Part shown: positions 36,563 through 47,238 of the stretch, piece after piece
Position numbering within the stretch: the first letter of the stretch is position 1
Layout of the letters: each line of letters begins with the position of its first letter
Origin: Nitrosomonadales bacterium
GTDB lineage: Bacteria > Pseudomonadota > Gammaproteobacteria > Burkholderiales > Gallionellaceae
Reading direction: 5' to 3'
NCBI GenBank assembly: GCA_016213335.1
Contig: JACRAQ010000130.1
Location: 1 to 64,000 of the forward strand
Length of the DNA stretch: 64,000 nt
The notes under the pieces: generated by a model
Seen by the model: only the letters and a program-made list of their open reading frames with translations
Told to the model about the DNA's origin: nothing
Databases searched by the model: none
Program-made: the position numbers and the translations under genes

Positions 36563-37690
36563 TTATTCCACCACGCGCACTTTCTTTTCTTCCTTCAGCA
36601 AGTAGCGCACTTCGACCCGGCGGTTGGCGGCCCGCCCTTCCTTGGTATGATTGCCGGCGACAGGCTGCTCATCGGCATATCCGGCGGTAACAATGCGGCC
36701 TTCCGCCACCCCCTTTGATACCAGATATTTCTTCACCGCAGCGGCGCGATCTTCGGACAGTTTCTGGTTGAACGCCTTCTTGCCCTGGTTATCGGTATGG
36801 CCGCTGACATCCAGTTTCACATCCGGATACTGCCTGGCTGCCTCTACCACCTCATTAAGCTTCACGTCGGCGCTGGGCAATAGTTTTGCCGAGCCGGTCG
36901 CAAAATTGGCCCCTTCCAAACGTACCAATTTTTCGGTCAGCGTGGTTTTCCATGTTTCCCTGGGCGCAGGAGCCGGAGCGGGCACAGGAGCTGGCGCCGG
37001 CGCAGGCGCGGGCTCTACTTTTGGCACCGGTTTGGGCTCGGGCAAGGGCTCCGGCCTGGGCGCGGCGACCGGTGCGGCAACAGCAACGGGGACAGCCTTG
37101 GGCGCCCTGAAATAGTAATTCACCCCGACGGTGAAATTGTTGTTGTTTAACTTCGTGCCGGTACTTTCGGCGGCATGAGTTGACAGCTCGCCAACCAGGC
37201 TCCACTGCGGGGAAAACTTGTATTCAATACCCAAGCCGGCATGCGCTCCATTACCGCCAGCGCTAAAGTCGCCATTCGCCTTGCCTCTTCCGTAGCCCAG
37301 TTTCGCATAGGGCATCCAGTAGCCCTTGGGCAAACCGAACTTCAAATCCGCCCCATACACGGTGCTGCCGAAATCCGTGGTGCCGGCAACCCCGGTTTTG
37401 CTGACCGGGTGCGTAACTTTTCCGTTGGCATCAACGAAAAAATCCACACCGAGCAGATAGCTGCTCATATCCCAGTTGCGCCCCCCCTCCAAACCAAAAG
37501 TGGCGGCGTCTTTGCCACCCATATCCGAGAGGTTCGTGGCAATGCCGTTCTCCACGGCAGGGCCGCTGAAGCTCGAGCGGTTTCCGCCCAATTTGCCCCC
37601 CAGGTAGCTGCCGGCAAATTCGCTTGCACCGGCGCTGGATATGGCCAGCAAGATGGCTGACAAAGTCAGGCTGATTACATGTTTGTTCAT
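36563..37690 (-). CDS. OmpA-family outer membrane protein with beta-barrel and peptidoglycan-binding domain
   Basis: The 375-residue precursor has a signal peptide cleaved near ISSAGAS, an eight-strand barrel region (about 25-195) ending in FTVGVNYYFRA, a Pro/Ala/Glu-Pro hinge (about 200-245) and an OmpA-like C-terminal domain (SGHTDNQGKKAFNQKLSEDRA, GRAANRRVEVRY). It should tether the outer membrane to peptidoglycan. It is monocistronic, with its own terminator. The barrel pattern resembles the small OmpA/OmpX porins. Which molecules it passes, if any, is unknown. Confidence 0.93.
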   Translation of the reverse strand: MNKHVISLTLSAILLAISSAGASEFAGSYLGGKLGGNRSSFSGPAVENGIATNLSDMGGKDAATFGLEGGRNWDMSSYLLGVDFFVDANGKVTHPVSKTGVAGTTDFGSTVYGADLKFGLPKGYWMPYAKLGYGRGKANGDFSAGGNGAHAGLGIEYKFSPQWSLVGELSTHAAESTGTKLNNNNFTVGVNYYFRAPKAVPVAVAAPVAAPRPEPLPEPKPVPKVEPAPAPAPAPVPAPAPAPRETWKTTLTEKLVRLEGANFATGSAKLLPSADVKLNEVVEAARQYPDVKLDVSGHTDNQGKKAFNQKLSEDRAAAVKKYLVSKGVAEGRIVTAGYADEQPVAGNHTKEGRAANRRVEVRYLLKEEKKVRVVE

Positions 37691-37943
37691 GGCAGTCCCC
37701 TGGTTCGTTTATGTACAAAATCAAATCAGCATCAACGTCGCAGACGGCATTTTAACTGGTTCGCGCCTTCCGCAGAAACCGCTCCCGGGAATTTTCACAG
37801 CGCCATACGCCAATTCGTTTTTTGCGAGTCAGCCGGCGACCTGTTGCGCGGGCATATGATGCCGGCTCCAAATTGAATGCGAACAAGGCAGCGACAGGCG
37901 AGCGTAAAAACCAATGCAGTATAATGGATAAGTGGATCCGGCA

Positions 37944-38354
37944 TTACTTGCGGGCAAGCTCTACCGCATTGGCCAGGGTATACTTGTCCATGACCTTGAT
38001 GAACCCCCGGTGCGCCTCACGGAATATGGATTTCAGGCCGCAAGAAGGGGTGATAACGCAGCAATTGCTTGAAGGATTGAAGCATTCGGCAATGTCAAAG
38101 TTGGGCTCGGTGTTTCGCACCACATCGCCCAGGTTGATCTCTGATGGCGGGCGGGACAGCATCATCCCGCCATTCCTGCCGCGTGTGGTCAGAATAAAGC
38201 CTTTGCTGGCAAGGTTGTGGATGACCTTGACCAGGTGATTGCGCGAAATGCCGTGATATTCGGCGATCTCGGAAACGGTGGTCAATCCATTGTTCTTTTC
38301 TGCGAGATAAATCAACACCCGCAAGGAATAATCTGTGTATTGGGTTAGCTGCAT
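37944..38354 (-). CDS. nsrR: Rrf2-family regulator, NsrR-like
   Basis: The 136-residue protein has an Rrf2 winged helix (MQLTQYTDYSLRVLIYLA, SRNHLVKVIHNL) and three groups of Fe-S ligating Cys in CFNPSSNCCVITPSCGL (Cys91, Cys98/99 and Cys105), the pattern of the NO-sensing repressor NsrR. The ATG at 38354 gives the standard N-terminus; a TTG seven codons earlier is possible. No denitrification or flavohaemoglobin gene is adjacent, so its targets lie elsewhere. Confidence 0.87.
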   Translation of the reverse strand: MQLTQYTDYSLRVLIYLAEKNNGLTTVSEIAEYHGISRNHLVKVIHNLASKGFILTTRGRNGGMMLSRPPSEINLGDVVRNTEPNFDIAECFNPSSNCCVITPSCGLKSIFREAHRGFIKVMDKYTLANAVELARK

Positions 38355-38395
38355 AACGTCGTAATTTCGGGTCAAAAACCGGATGTGCTGACAGC

Positions 38396-38423
38396 AAAAG
38401 GGGCGGCTGACGCCGCCCCTTTT
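38396..38423. terminator. Bidirectional hairpin terminator
   Basis: An AAAAGGGGCGGC arm pairs perfectly with GCCGCCCCTTTT around a 4-base loop. On the minus strand it ends in TTTT after the carbonic anhydrase gene. It separates that gene from nsrR. Confidence 0.85.
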
Positions 38424-38452
38424 ATACCCTATGCCATCAGGCCGCTCAAACC

Positions 38453-39163
38453 CTAGTGGCGATGCGAAGAATGCGAATCGCCACCCTTGCCTGACAAGGC
38501 TTGCTCCACTTTGGCGGGATCGGTTTCGCCATTCACGTTGATGACATTGAGCTTGCCCGCGCCTTGCTTCATGTCGTCGGCAAAATCGTATACCGCCCCC
38601 ACCACCAGCAGGTGACCCGCTTTCACTTTGTCGGCAAATTCCTTGGCTGCGGTGGCGACCTGGTTGTTCACGTTAGCTTTCACGCCGTCAATGTTGGCAA
38701 CGCCCTTGCCAATCTTGATGGTGTCCAGCTCGCGCTTGATGGCGGGCTCCAGACTGGAGTAGTCGCCGCTGGCCGCGCCGATGGCTCCGCACTTGGAGTG
38801 GCCGATGATCAGCAGCAGCGAGGAAGCCAGGTGGTTGACGCCGTATTCCACCGAGCCCAGAGCGGTATCCATCTGGTTGCCGATGTTGCGCACCATGAAC
38901 AGGTCGCCTTCCGGGGTTCTGTCCAGCGTGTTGGTATGCACCCGCGAATCGGAGCAGGTGACCACGGTCGCACGTGGGTGCTGGCCTTTGGCCAGCTCCT
39001 GGAAAAATGCCGCCTTGTGCGCACCGATATGGGCTGAATTGTCGGCCCGGATTTCTTTAATGAACGCTTGCGCAACCGCAGCGTCGCCGTGCTCATGCTC
39101 GCCCGCAAAAGCGGGTGCGGCGGCAAAGGCCGCAGCCAACATCAATGCCAATAGTTTCTTCAT
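38453..39163 (-). CDS. Exported beta-class carbonic anhydrase
   Basis: The 236-residue protein starts with a clear signal peptide (MKKLLALMLAAAFAAAPAFA), so it should act in the periplasm. The beta-CA zinc ligands Cys70, His122 and Cys125 and the Asp72/Arg74 pair (TCSDSRV; GHSKCGAIG) are present. It interconverts CO2 and bicarbonate. The C-terminus is rich in His and Ser (SHSSHRH), and the mature N-terminus begins GEHEHG, both potential metal-binding ends. The second ATG is preferred because AGGGGAG lies seven bases before it. It may aid inorganic carbon supply. Confidence 0.93.
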   Translation of the reverse strand: MKKLLALMLAAAFAAAPAFAGEHEHGDAAVAQAFIKEIRADNSAHIGAHKAAFFQELAKGQHPRATVVTCSDSRVHTNTLDRTPEGDLFMVRNIGNQMDTALGSVEYGVNHLASSLLLIIGHSKCGAIGAASGDYSSLEPAIKRELDTIKIGKGVANIDGVKANVNNQVATAAKEFADKVKAGHLLVVGAVYDFADDMKQGAGKLNVINVNGETDPAKVEQALSGKGGDSHSSHRH

Positions 39164-39493
39164 CAACATCTCCCCTGAGTTTTAGTTTAGCCAGCAAAAA
39201 CCGCGTAACCGAAATACGGCGCAAAGTGTAGCAAAGTTTTGCTGTAAATGAAATGTCACATTAGGATCTTGTTAAGAGCAAAGTGTAGTTAAGCCGCGAA
39301 TGGCAACAAGTGCCATGATGGGGTCTGGTCATTTCATCAACACCGCGAAATGGGAAGTACATGATCAAAACGTCAGCGGCTCAGATTCATTATCTCGCTG
39401 GAAATGCGCTCAGGCTTCAGACTCATTTCGTATTGGAAGAGGCTAGAATTTGACCGGCATGCTTGCAGTATGATTCAATTCGCGCCCTCGATT
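39164..39493. other. Intergenic region before tRNA-Val
   Basis: About 330 bases of lower-GC sequence between the leftward carbonic anhydrase gene and the rightward tRNA. GCAAAGTGTAG occurs twice (39220s and 39270s). A TTGACC near 39451 could be a -35 for the tRNA, but no well-spaced -10 was found. Confidence 0.4.
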
Positions 39494-39568
39494 GGGCGGT
39501 TAGCTCAGCGGTAGAGCACTGCCTTCACACGGCAGGGGCCACTGGTTCGATCCCAGTACCGCCCACCA
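39494..39568 (+). tRNA. tRNA-Val (anticodon CAC)
   Basis: The 75-base cloverleaf has acceptor GGGCGGT/ACCGCCC, D-arm GCTC...GAGC, anticodon stem CTGCC/GGCAG with loop TTCACAC (anticodon CAC, reading GUG), T-arm ACTGG-TTCGATC-CCAGT and an encoded CCA end. Confidence 0.96.
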
Positions 39569-39599
39569 TTCGTGCGCGGACGGCAGCAACCCGGCACGC

Positions 39600-40328
39600 T
39601 CAGGCTTTTTGCAGATCCTTGATCAGCTCCCGGGTATGCAGCAGCTTGCCTTCCAGATAGTGGTTCAGCAATGCGCGCATCAGGTGCTTGCCCTGTTGCG
39701 CGCTGAGCGGGTCGCGGTAGTCGTCGGCGGCCATGTCCTGCAAGGTTTTCCCCCGCACAACCAGACCGTCTGCCCCGCCCTCCGAGAGCGGTACGGCGCC
39801 GTGCTCGATCACGTAGCGGTACTGCGCATGGGGGTCTATCGGTTTGCCGCCGCCCGCCTCTTGCTCCAGCAGTATCGCGTAACCGAGCTCTTGCAGCATA
39901 AGTTTTTCGAAGCAGCGCAGGGTGGCGGCGTGATCTTCTTCGCCAGCGAGGCGCTGCAAGGTGAGCCGGTAATGATCGAACAGCCGCTCGTGCGGGTCGT
40001 CGCGCACTGTCAGGTTGAGCAGCAGCTCGTTCAGGTAGAAACCGCACAGCAGTGCCGTCCCCCGCAACTGCGGCTGGCCACCCTGCCATTCGGCGTGTTG
40101 CAGGGTGCGCAGCTCGTGCTTGCCGAACCAGCTCAGCGCCAGCGGCTGGAAGCCCATCAACAGCCCGCGCAAGGCCGACCTTGGACGCCGCGCGCCGCGC
40201 GCCATCAGCGCCACACGCCCATGCTCGCGGCTGAACACCTCCAGCACCAGGCTGGTTTCGCGATACGGATAGCTGTGCAGCACGAAGGCGGGCGCATCCT
40301 GGATACGCTGTTTACTCCCCGGACTCAT
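39600..40328 (-). CDS. recO: DNA repair protein RecO
   Basis: The 242-residue protein has the RecO N-terminal OB domain (AFVLHSYPYRETSLVLEVFSR, GRVALMARGARRPRS) and the helical C-terminal part (LLCGFYLNELLLNL). It loads RecA onto SSB-covered DNA with RecR. It lacks the zinc-finger cysteines of Gram-positive RecO. The ATG at 40328 is chosen over a TTG two codons earlier. It lies downstream of ftsZ on the same strand, beyond a strong hairpin. Confidence 0.94.
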   Translation of the reverse strand: MSPGSKQRIQDAPAFVLHSYPYRETSLVLEVFSREHGRVALMARGARRPRSALRGLLMGFQPLALSWFGKHELRTLQHAEWQGGQPQLRGTALLCGFYLNELLLNLTVRDDPHERLFDHYRLTLQRLAGEEDHAATLRCFEKLMLQELGYAILLEQEAGGGKPIDPHAQYRYVIEHGAVPLSEGGADGLVVRGKTLQDMAADDYRDPLSAQQGKHLMRALLNHYLEGKLLHTRELIKDLQKA

Positions 40329-40364
40329 TGCCAAGCACCAGCCGATCTGCCTCAGTATTTCCTT

Positions 40365-40389
40365 GGGCGCGCCCCGAACCGGGGCGCCC
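40365..40389 (-). terminator. Strong GC hairpin after ftsZ
   Basis: CGGGG/CCCCG and CGCCC/GGGCG arms with a two-base bulge form a ten-pair stem five bases after the ftsZ stop. It lacks a T run, so it may attenuate, protect the 3' end, or work with Rho. Confidence 0.45.
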
Positions 40390-40393
40390 GCGA

Positions 40394-41557
40394 TCAGTCC
40401 GCCTGCTTGCGCAGGAAGGACGGAATATCCAGCATGTCCACGCCGGACTGGCGCATCGCCTCGACCGCTTCGCGGTGGCGTCCGCTGCGGATCACCGCCG
40501 GAATTTTCTCGAGCTCACTGTAATTGACCGCTGGCGCCGGCTCGTCGTGCGTGCCGGTGCGCAAGCCGTAAACCAGCTCCGGCTTGGGTTGCTTGCGCGC
40601 CACCGGGGAACCCAGTCCTGTCGCCACGATGGTCACGCGCAGCTCGTCGCCCATGCCCTCATCGAACACCGAACCGACGATCACGGTGGCATCCTCGATG
40701 GCAAACTGGATGCTGTTGGTTACCTCCCGGTATTCTTTCAGCGTCAGGCTGCTGTTGGAGCTGATATTCACCAGCACGCCGCGCGCGCCCGCCAGGTCCA
40801 CGTCTTCCAGCAAGGGGCTGGACATGGCGCGCTCCGCCGCGATCTTGGCGCGCTCTGGGCCCGAGGCCGTGGCCGAGCCCATCATCGCCATGCCGTTTTC
40901 CGACATCAGGGTACGCACGTCGGCAAAATCCACGTTCACCAGCCCGGGGACGTTGATCACTTCGGCGATTCCCGCCACCGCGCCCTGCAGCACGCCGTTG
41001 GAGGAACGGAAGGCATCCAGCAAGGTCGTATCCTCTCCCAGCACGCTCATCAGCTTTTCGTTCGGCACGATAATGAGCGAATCCACGAATTCGGACAGCG
41101 CCTCGATGCCGGCATGCGCCAGGCGCATGCGCTTGCCCTCGTGTGCAAACGGCTTGGTTACTACTGCCACGGTGAGGATTTCCATTTCTTTCGCCACCTG
41201 GGCCACCACGGGTGCTGCACCGGTGCCGGTGCCGCCGCCCATGCCGGCGGTGATGAACACCATGTTGGCACCCTTGATCAGCTCGACAATGCGCTCCCGG
41301 TCTTCTTCGGCGGCGGCGCGCCCGACATCCGGAATCGCCCCGGCACCCAGCCCCTTGGTGATCGAGGCGCCGATCTGCAGCTGGGTGCGCGCCTTGTTGC
41401 GCTTGAGCGCCTGGGCATCGGTGTTGATGGCGATGAATTCCACCCCCTGCACCCCCTGCTCGATCATGTGGTCCACCGCGTTGCCGCCGCAGCCACCGAC
41501 CCCTACCACCTTGATGACCGCATCCTGAAGTTGCGCATCCATGATTTCAAATTTCAT
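40394..41557 (-). CDS. ftsZ: Cell division protein FtsZ
   Basis: The 387-residue tubulin homologue carries the G-box GGGTGTGAAPV, the T7-loop region and the start KVVGVGGCGGNAVDHM. The end DMLDIPSFLRKQAD is the conserved tail that binds FtsA/ZipA/MinC. It polymerises with GTP to form the Z ring. Three ATGs stand in a row after AGGAGGAG (41563, 41560 and 41557); the last gives MKFEIMDAQ and the best spacing. It is the final gene of the division cluster. Confidence 0.98.
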   Translation of the reverse strand: MKFEIMDAQLQDAVIKVVGVGGCGGNAVDHMIEQGVQGVEFIAINTDAQALKRNKARTQLQIGASITKGLGAGAIPDVGRAAAEEDRERIVELIKGANMVFITAGMGGGTGTGAAPVVAQVAKEMEILTVAVVTKPFAHEGKRMRLAHAGIEALSEFVDSLIIVPNEKLMSVLGEDTTLLDAFRSSNGVLQGAVAGIAEVINVPGLVNVDFADVRTLMSENGMAMMGSATASGPERAKIAAERAMSSPLLEDVDLAGARGVLVNISSNSSLTLKEYREVTNSIQFAIEDATVIVGSVFDEGMGDELRVTIVATGLGSPVARKQPKPELVYGLRTGTHDEPAPAVNYSELEKIPAVIRSGRHREAVEAMRQSGVDMLDIPSFLRKQAD

Positions 41558-41616
41558 CATCATCTCCTCCTGCTCGCTGATTAAACTACCCGATACATCC
41601 AACCCAAAACCAACCC

Positions 41617-42852
41617 TCAAAAATTGACCTGGAACCAGGCTTTCATCCGGCCCAGCACATCACTGAAAGAGCTCGAGCCCATGCGCTCCACCTGATGGCG
41701 CTGGTGCCGCTCCAGCCCGTAGAGCAGCAAGCCGACCCCGGTGGAAAAACGCGGCGCCTTCACCACGTCCGACAATCCCCCGACGTAATGCGGCAACCCC
41801 AGCCGCACCGGCAAATGGAAGATTTCCTCGCCCAGCTCCACCATGCCCTGCATGGCGCTGCTGCCGCCGGTAATCACGATGCCTGAAGACAGCAGATCCT
41901 CGAAGCCGCTGCGGCGCAATTCGGTCTGCACCAGCGAATACAGCTCTTCGACGCGCGGCTCGATGACTTCCGCCAGGGTCTGCCGCGACAGCATGCGCGC
42001 CCCGCGATCCCCCACGCCCGGCACCTCGATTGGCCCATCGCCAGACAACTGGCGCAAGGCGCAGCCGTATTTGATCTTGATATCCTCCGCATCCCTGGTC
42101 GGGGTGCGCAGGGCCATGGCGATATCGTTGGTGATCTGGTCGCCCGCGATGGGGATCACGGCGGTATGGCGGATTGCCCCGCCGGTAAAAACGGCCACAT
42201 CAGTGGTGCCACCGCCGATGTCCACCAGGCACACGCCCAGCTCTTTCTCGTCTTCGGCCAGCACCGCCTTGCTCGACGCCAGCGGCTGCAGGATCATCTC
42301 GCGCACCTCCAGCCCGCAGCGGTGCAGGCACTTCATGATGTTTTGCGCCGCCGCCACCGCGCCGGTGACAATATGCACTTCCACCTCCAGGCGTTTGCCG
42401 CTCATGCCCAGAGGCTTCTTGATCCCACCCTGCCCATCTATGCTGAACTCCTGTTCAAGGACGTGCAGCATCTGCTGGTCGCTCGGCAGGCTGACCGAGC
42501 TGGCGGTTTCCAGCACGCGATCTATGTCAGCCTGCGCCACTTCCTTATCCTTGATCTTGACCATGCCGTTGGCGTTAGAGCTTTTGATGTGGCTGCCCGC
42601 AATGCCGGTGTAGACCTCGCGGATCTTGCAGTCGGCCATCAGTTCGGCCTCGCCCAGCGCGCGCTGGATCGCCTCCACGGTCGCGTCAATGTTGACCACC
42701 ATGCCCTTCTTCATGCCTGACGACTCGTGCATCCCGACGCCGACCACTTCCAGCGAGCCTTCCGGCTTGATTTCTCCGACGATGGTGACAATTTTGGAAG
42801 TCCCGATGTCGAGGCCGACAACCAGATTCTTGGCTTCCCTGTTTTTGCTCAT
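41617..42852 (-). CDS. ftsA: Cell division protein FtsA
   Basis: The 411-residue actin-like ATPase has motifs NLVVGLDIGTSKI, VCLVDIGGGTTDVAVF and SGIVITGGSSAMQGM, with a C-terminal amphipathic segment (FSDVLGRMKAWFQVNF) that would hold it to the membrane. It anchors FtsZ and recruits later division proteins. GGGGAGAT precedes its ATG. Confidence 0.98.
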   Translation of the reverse strand: MSKNREAKNLVVGLDIGTSKIVTIVGEIKPEGSLEVVGVGMHESSGMKKGMVVNIDATVEAIQRALGEAELMADCKIREVYTGIAGSHIKSSNANGMVKIKDKEVAQADIDRVLETASSVSLPSDQQMLHVLEQEFSIDGQGGIKKPLGMSGKRLEVEVHIVTGAVAAAQNIMKCLHRCGLEVREMILQPLASSKAVLAEDEKELGVCLVDIGGGTTDVAVFTGGAIRHTAVIPIAGDQITNDIAMALRTPTRDAEDIKIKYGCALRQLSGDGPIEVPGVGDRGARMLSRQTLAEVIEPRVEELYSLVQTELRRSGFEDLLSSGIVITGGSSAMQGMVELGEEIFHLPVRLGLPHYVGGLSDVVKAPRFSTGVGLLLYGLERHQRHQVERMGSSSFSDVLGRMKAWFQVNF

Positions 42853-42863
42853 TGCATCTCCCC

Positions 42864-43781
42864 CTAACCCCTGCCGCCCTGGCCCCGCTTGTCCTGCCCC
42901 TCTGTCTCTCCGCCGGCGAGGGAAACGGCAAATCCATTGCGGTAGCGCAAATCAACCAGCCTGACCGTCTGCCCATGGCCGGCTTCATGCGCGCTCCTGT
43001 CTGCAGCGGCGCTGTCGCGGCCTTGCAGCAGGGATGCCAGGCTGTACGGGTAAACCGCCACAAAGCGCGCGAGGCGCTGCTGCGGCTGCCCGCTCCCCAG
43101 CTCCAGCACCATGCCGTCATCAAGGCGCAATTGCCAGGCGCGGCGCGGAGACAAGCTGACTTGCACAATTACCCGGCCAAGCGGCGCGAGCTGTTCGCCA
43201 AACACCTTGTACATCTGCGCCACCTCGGCAGCGGTGCCGGGCTGTCCGGAAAACTTCGGCAGCGCACCGCTTGCTTTGCCGGATATTGCGCCGCAAGGAG
43301 AAGGCCGCCGGGAACCCGGCACACCCGCAAGAGATGCGCCGCCGGCCCCCCGGGCTTCGCCCGGTCTTGGCACACCCTCCGCCATCTCCCTCTCGCACCC
43401 TGCGGCAAACACTTCCCCGTGGGTGTTCACCAGCCCGGAACCGTTCCACTGCGCCAGCACTTCATGTTCCTCCAGACTCACTTCGAGGCGCCACGGGAAA
43501 TGGCGCCGCACGCTCACCCTGCGTACCCAAGGCAGTTTCTCGAAAGCCTGCCTGGCCCGCTCCAGATCAACGGTGAAGAAATTGCCCCTCACCGCTTCGC
43601 GCGCCACGGCTTCGATCTGCGCCGGGTCAACGCGCTGCGGCGCGGCGCTCAATTGCAGCACGCGCAACGGAAACACCGGCAAATGCAGCGTGTAGTGCAA
43701 TGCGCCTGCCAGCGCCAGCAACAGGCTGAAGGCAAGCAGCGCGCCGGAGAACCGGTTCAGCGAGTGCGGTTTATCCCACAT
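42864..43781 (-). CDS. ftsQ: Cell division protein FtsQ (with internal insertion)
   Basis: The 305-residue bitopic protein has one membrane helix (about 12-32), a POTRA domain (about 35-105) and the beta domain that contacts FtsB/FtsL. Residues ~128-173, rich in Gly, Pro, Arg and Ala, interrupt the normal flow from GEVFAA to [18 protein letters not shown]. They are encoded by a palindrome-rich DNA segment, so this looks like an in-frame insertion in a surface loop. The start overlaps the ddl end by 11 bases. Confidence 0.93.
   Translation of the reverse strand: MWDKPHSLNRFSGALLAFSLLLALAGALHYTLHLPVFPLRVLQLSAAPQRVDPAQIEAVAREAVRGNFFTVDLERARQAFEKLPWVRRVSVRRHFPWRLEVSLEEHEVLAQWNGSGLVNTHGEVFAAGCEREMAEGVPRPGEARGAGGASLAGVPGSRRPSPCGAISGKASGALPKFSGQPGTAAEVAQMYKVFGEQLAPLGRVIVQVSLSPRRAWQLRLDDGMVLELGSGQPQQRLARFVAVYPYSLASLLQGRDSAAADRSAHEAGHGQTVRLVDLRYRNGFAVSLAGGETEGQDKRGQGGRG
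43263..43400. repeat. Palindrome-rich in-frame insertion inside ftsQ
   Basis: The segment contains two perfect hairpins, GCCGGG-AA-CCCGGC at 43307-43320 and CCGGGC-TTC-GCCCGG at 43350-43364. It encodes ~46 residues absent from the usual FtsQ pattern. Its length is a multiple of three, so the reading frame is preserved. Confidence 0.6.
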
Positions 43782-44691
43782 GGGCCGACTCTAATATCCG
43801 CAGCACCAGCTGCCCAAAGCTCATTCCGGCCTGGCGCGCCGCCATCGGCACCAGGCTGTGGTCGGTCATGCCGGGCGCAGTGTTGACTTCCAGCAGATAG
43901 GGTTTGCCCGCCGCATCAAGCAGAAAATCCACCCTGCCCCACCCTTTGCCGCCCAGCAGCTCGAAACCCTGTTGCGCCAGCCGCTTCATCTCCGTTTCCC
44001 GCTCCGGCTCCAGGCCGCACGGGCACAGGTAGCGCGTATCGTCACGCAGGTATTTCGCCTCGTAGTCGTAAAACTCGCTGGCCGGCTCGATCTTGATTAC
44101 CGGCAACTGCTGCTCGCCGAGAATGGCGACGGTATATTCGCCGCCGCCGACGAATTGCTCCGCCAGCACCAGCTTGTCGTGGCGCGCCGCCTTCTCGTAT
44201 GCCGCGCGCAACCCGGCCTCTTGCTTCACCTTGCTGACTCCCACGCTGGAGCCTTCGTTCGCCGGCTTGACGAACAGCGGCAGCCCGAGCCGGCGCACCA
44301 CTGCGCCCCAATCGCTGCGCGCCGACAGCATTTCGTAGGCAGGCGTCGGCAGCCCGGCCGCCTGCCACACCAGCTTGGTGCGCCACTTGTCCATCGCCAG
44401 GGCGCTGGCCAGCACCCCGCTGCCGGTGTAGGGAATGTCCATCAGTTCCAGCGCGCCCTGCACCGTGCCGTCTTCGCCGTAGCGCCCGTGCAGCGCGATG
44501 AAGGCGCGCTGGTAGCCCTCGTCCCGCAACGCCTGCAGATCCTGTGCTGCGGGGTCGAAGGCATACGCGTCCACCCCGTTTTCCCGTAGCGCTGCCAGCA
44601 CCGCCGCACCGCTTTTCAGCGATACCTCGCGCTCGGCGGAGCGTCCGCCCAGCAGCACCGCTACTTTCCCAAATTTCTGTACTTGATCCAT
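43771..44691 (-). CDS. ddl: D-alanine--D-alanine ligase
   Basis: The 306-residue ATP-grasp enzyme ([51 protein letters not shown]) is DdlB-type by length and position between murB and ftsQ. It joins two D-Ala for MurF. A 75-base spacer with a palindromic repeat separates it from murB. Confidence 0.97.
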   Translation of the reverse strand: MDQVQKFGKVAVLLGGRSAEREVSLKSGAAVLAALRENGVDAYAFDPAAQDLQALRDEGYQRAFIALHGRYGEDGTVQGALELMDIPYTGSGVLASALAMDKWRTKLVWQAAGLPTPAYEMLSARSDWGAVVRRLGLPLFVKPANEGSSVGVSKVKQEAGLRAAYEKAARHDKLVLAEQFVGGGEYTVAILGEQQLPVIKIEPASEFYDYEAKYLRDDTRYLCPCGLEPERETEMKRLAQQGFELLGGKGWGRVDFLLDAAGKPYLLEVNTAPGMTDHSLVPMAARQAGMSFGQLVLRILESAHVG

Positions 44692-44706
44692 TTAAAACCT
44701 CAATCA

Positions 44707-44769
44707 AGCCACAGAGGACACAGAGAAAACCGGCGCACTCTCTCTGTGATCTCTGTGTGCTCTGTGGCT
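44707..44769. repeat. CACAGAG palindromic repeat between murB and ddl
   Basis: AGCCACAGAGGACACAGAGA at the left is mirrored by TCTCTGTG...TGCTCTGTGGCT at the right, with tandem CACAGAG units in each arm. The right arm covers the murB stop codon (44768-44770). Similar CCACAGAGGACACAGAG repeats are dispersed in other proteobacteria. Confidence 0.75.
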
Positions 44770-45756
44770 AAACAAGTTTCTCTCCAATAATATTTACATC
44801 CGGTTGCAGCTTGATACCAGTTTGTTGCTGCACCACAGCCTGCACTTCGTTGATCAAGTTTTCGATATCCGTTGCCGTGGCGCCGCCCATGTTCACGATG
44901 AAATTGGCGTGTTTCTCCGACACACGCGCCCCACCGATCTGGCGCCCTTTCAGCCCGCACTGCTCGATCAGCCGCGCAGCATAATCTCCAGGCGGATTGC
45001 GGAACACCGAGCCTGCGTTCGGCAAGTTCAGCGGCTGGCTGGCGATACGCTTCTCGAGCAGCGCCCTGATCTTCCCGCGTGCCACCGCGCCATCGCCTTT
45101 TTCAAACTTCAGCCATGCGGCAACGAAAAACTCCTTGGGAAGGGAGAAGAGGGAAAGGGGAAGGGTAAAACCTTCTGGCGCTGCGCCACCCTTCTCCCTT
45201 CTCACTTCCCCCTTCTCTCTCAACACGACATGCCGGTATCCGATCTCATATTCCTCTGGCACACGTTCCAGCAGCTCCCCGCCTCGCGTCATCACTTGCA
45301 CCCGTGCCACCTTCTCCCAGATCTCGCTGCCGTAACAGCCCGCATTCATCGCCAGCATGCCGCCTACCGTGCCGGGTATCCCGGCGAAAAATTCCGCCCC
45401 TGCAAGATTGTGCAAAGCGGCAAAACGCGCCAGCTTCGCGCCGGGCACACCCGCTTGCGCGTAGAGCGTTCCTGCTGGTTCCTGCCGCAACTCGCCCAGC
45501 GCCGCATGCAGCAGCAACACGGTGCCGCGCAGGCCGCCATCGCGCACCAGCAGATTGCTGCCCAGGCCCAGCGCGAGCAGCGGCTCATTGGCGGGCAGGA
45601 CACGCAGGAACGCTGCGAGATCATTCAGATCAGCGGGGCGATACATGCGCTCCGCGCGCCCGCCCGCGCGCCAGGTGGTATGACGGCGCATATCCACATC
45701 GCGGAGCAGCGTCCCGCGCAAGCCTCCAGCAACGAACTGTTCCGGTTCCATCATGT

Positions 45757-45760
<4 letters not shown>
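44768..45760 (-). CDS. murB: UDP-N-acetylenolpyruvoylglucosamine reductase MurB (with insertion)
   Basis: The 330-residue FAD enzyme has [34 protein letters not shown] and [12 protein letters not shown]. It reduces the enolpyruvyl group to give UDP-MurNAc. Residues ~182-209 (after YRHVVLR, before EFFVAAW) are a Lys/Glu/Arg then Leu/Ser-rich stretch coded by a purine-rich palindrome, normally absent at this point. The start overlaps the murC stop by ATGA. Confidence 0.95.
45134..45217. repeat. AGGGAGAAG palindromic repeat inserted in murB
   Basis: Arms rich in AGGGAGAAGAGGGAAAGGGG and CTTCTCCCTTCTCACTTCC face each other around TGGCGCTGCGCCA. The segment is 84 bases, a multiple of three, and is read through in frame. 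The same purine-rich family forms the murF tail at 52124-52212. Confidence 0.7.
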
Positions 45761-47234
<1,474 letters not shown>

Positions 47235-47238
<4 letters not shown>

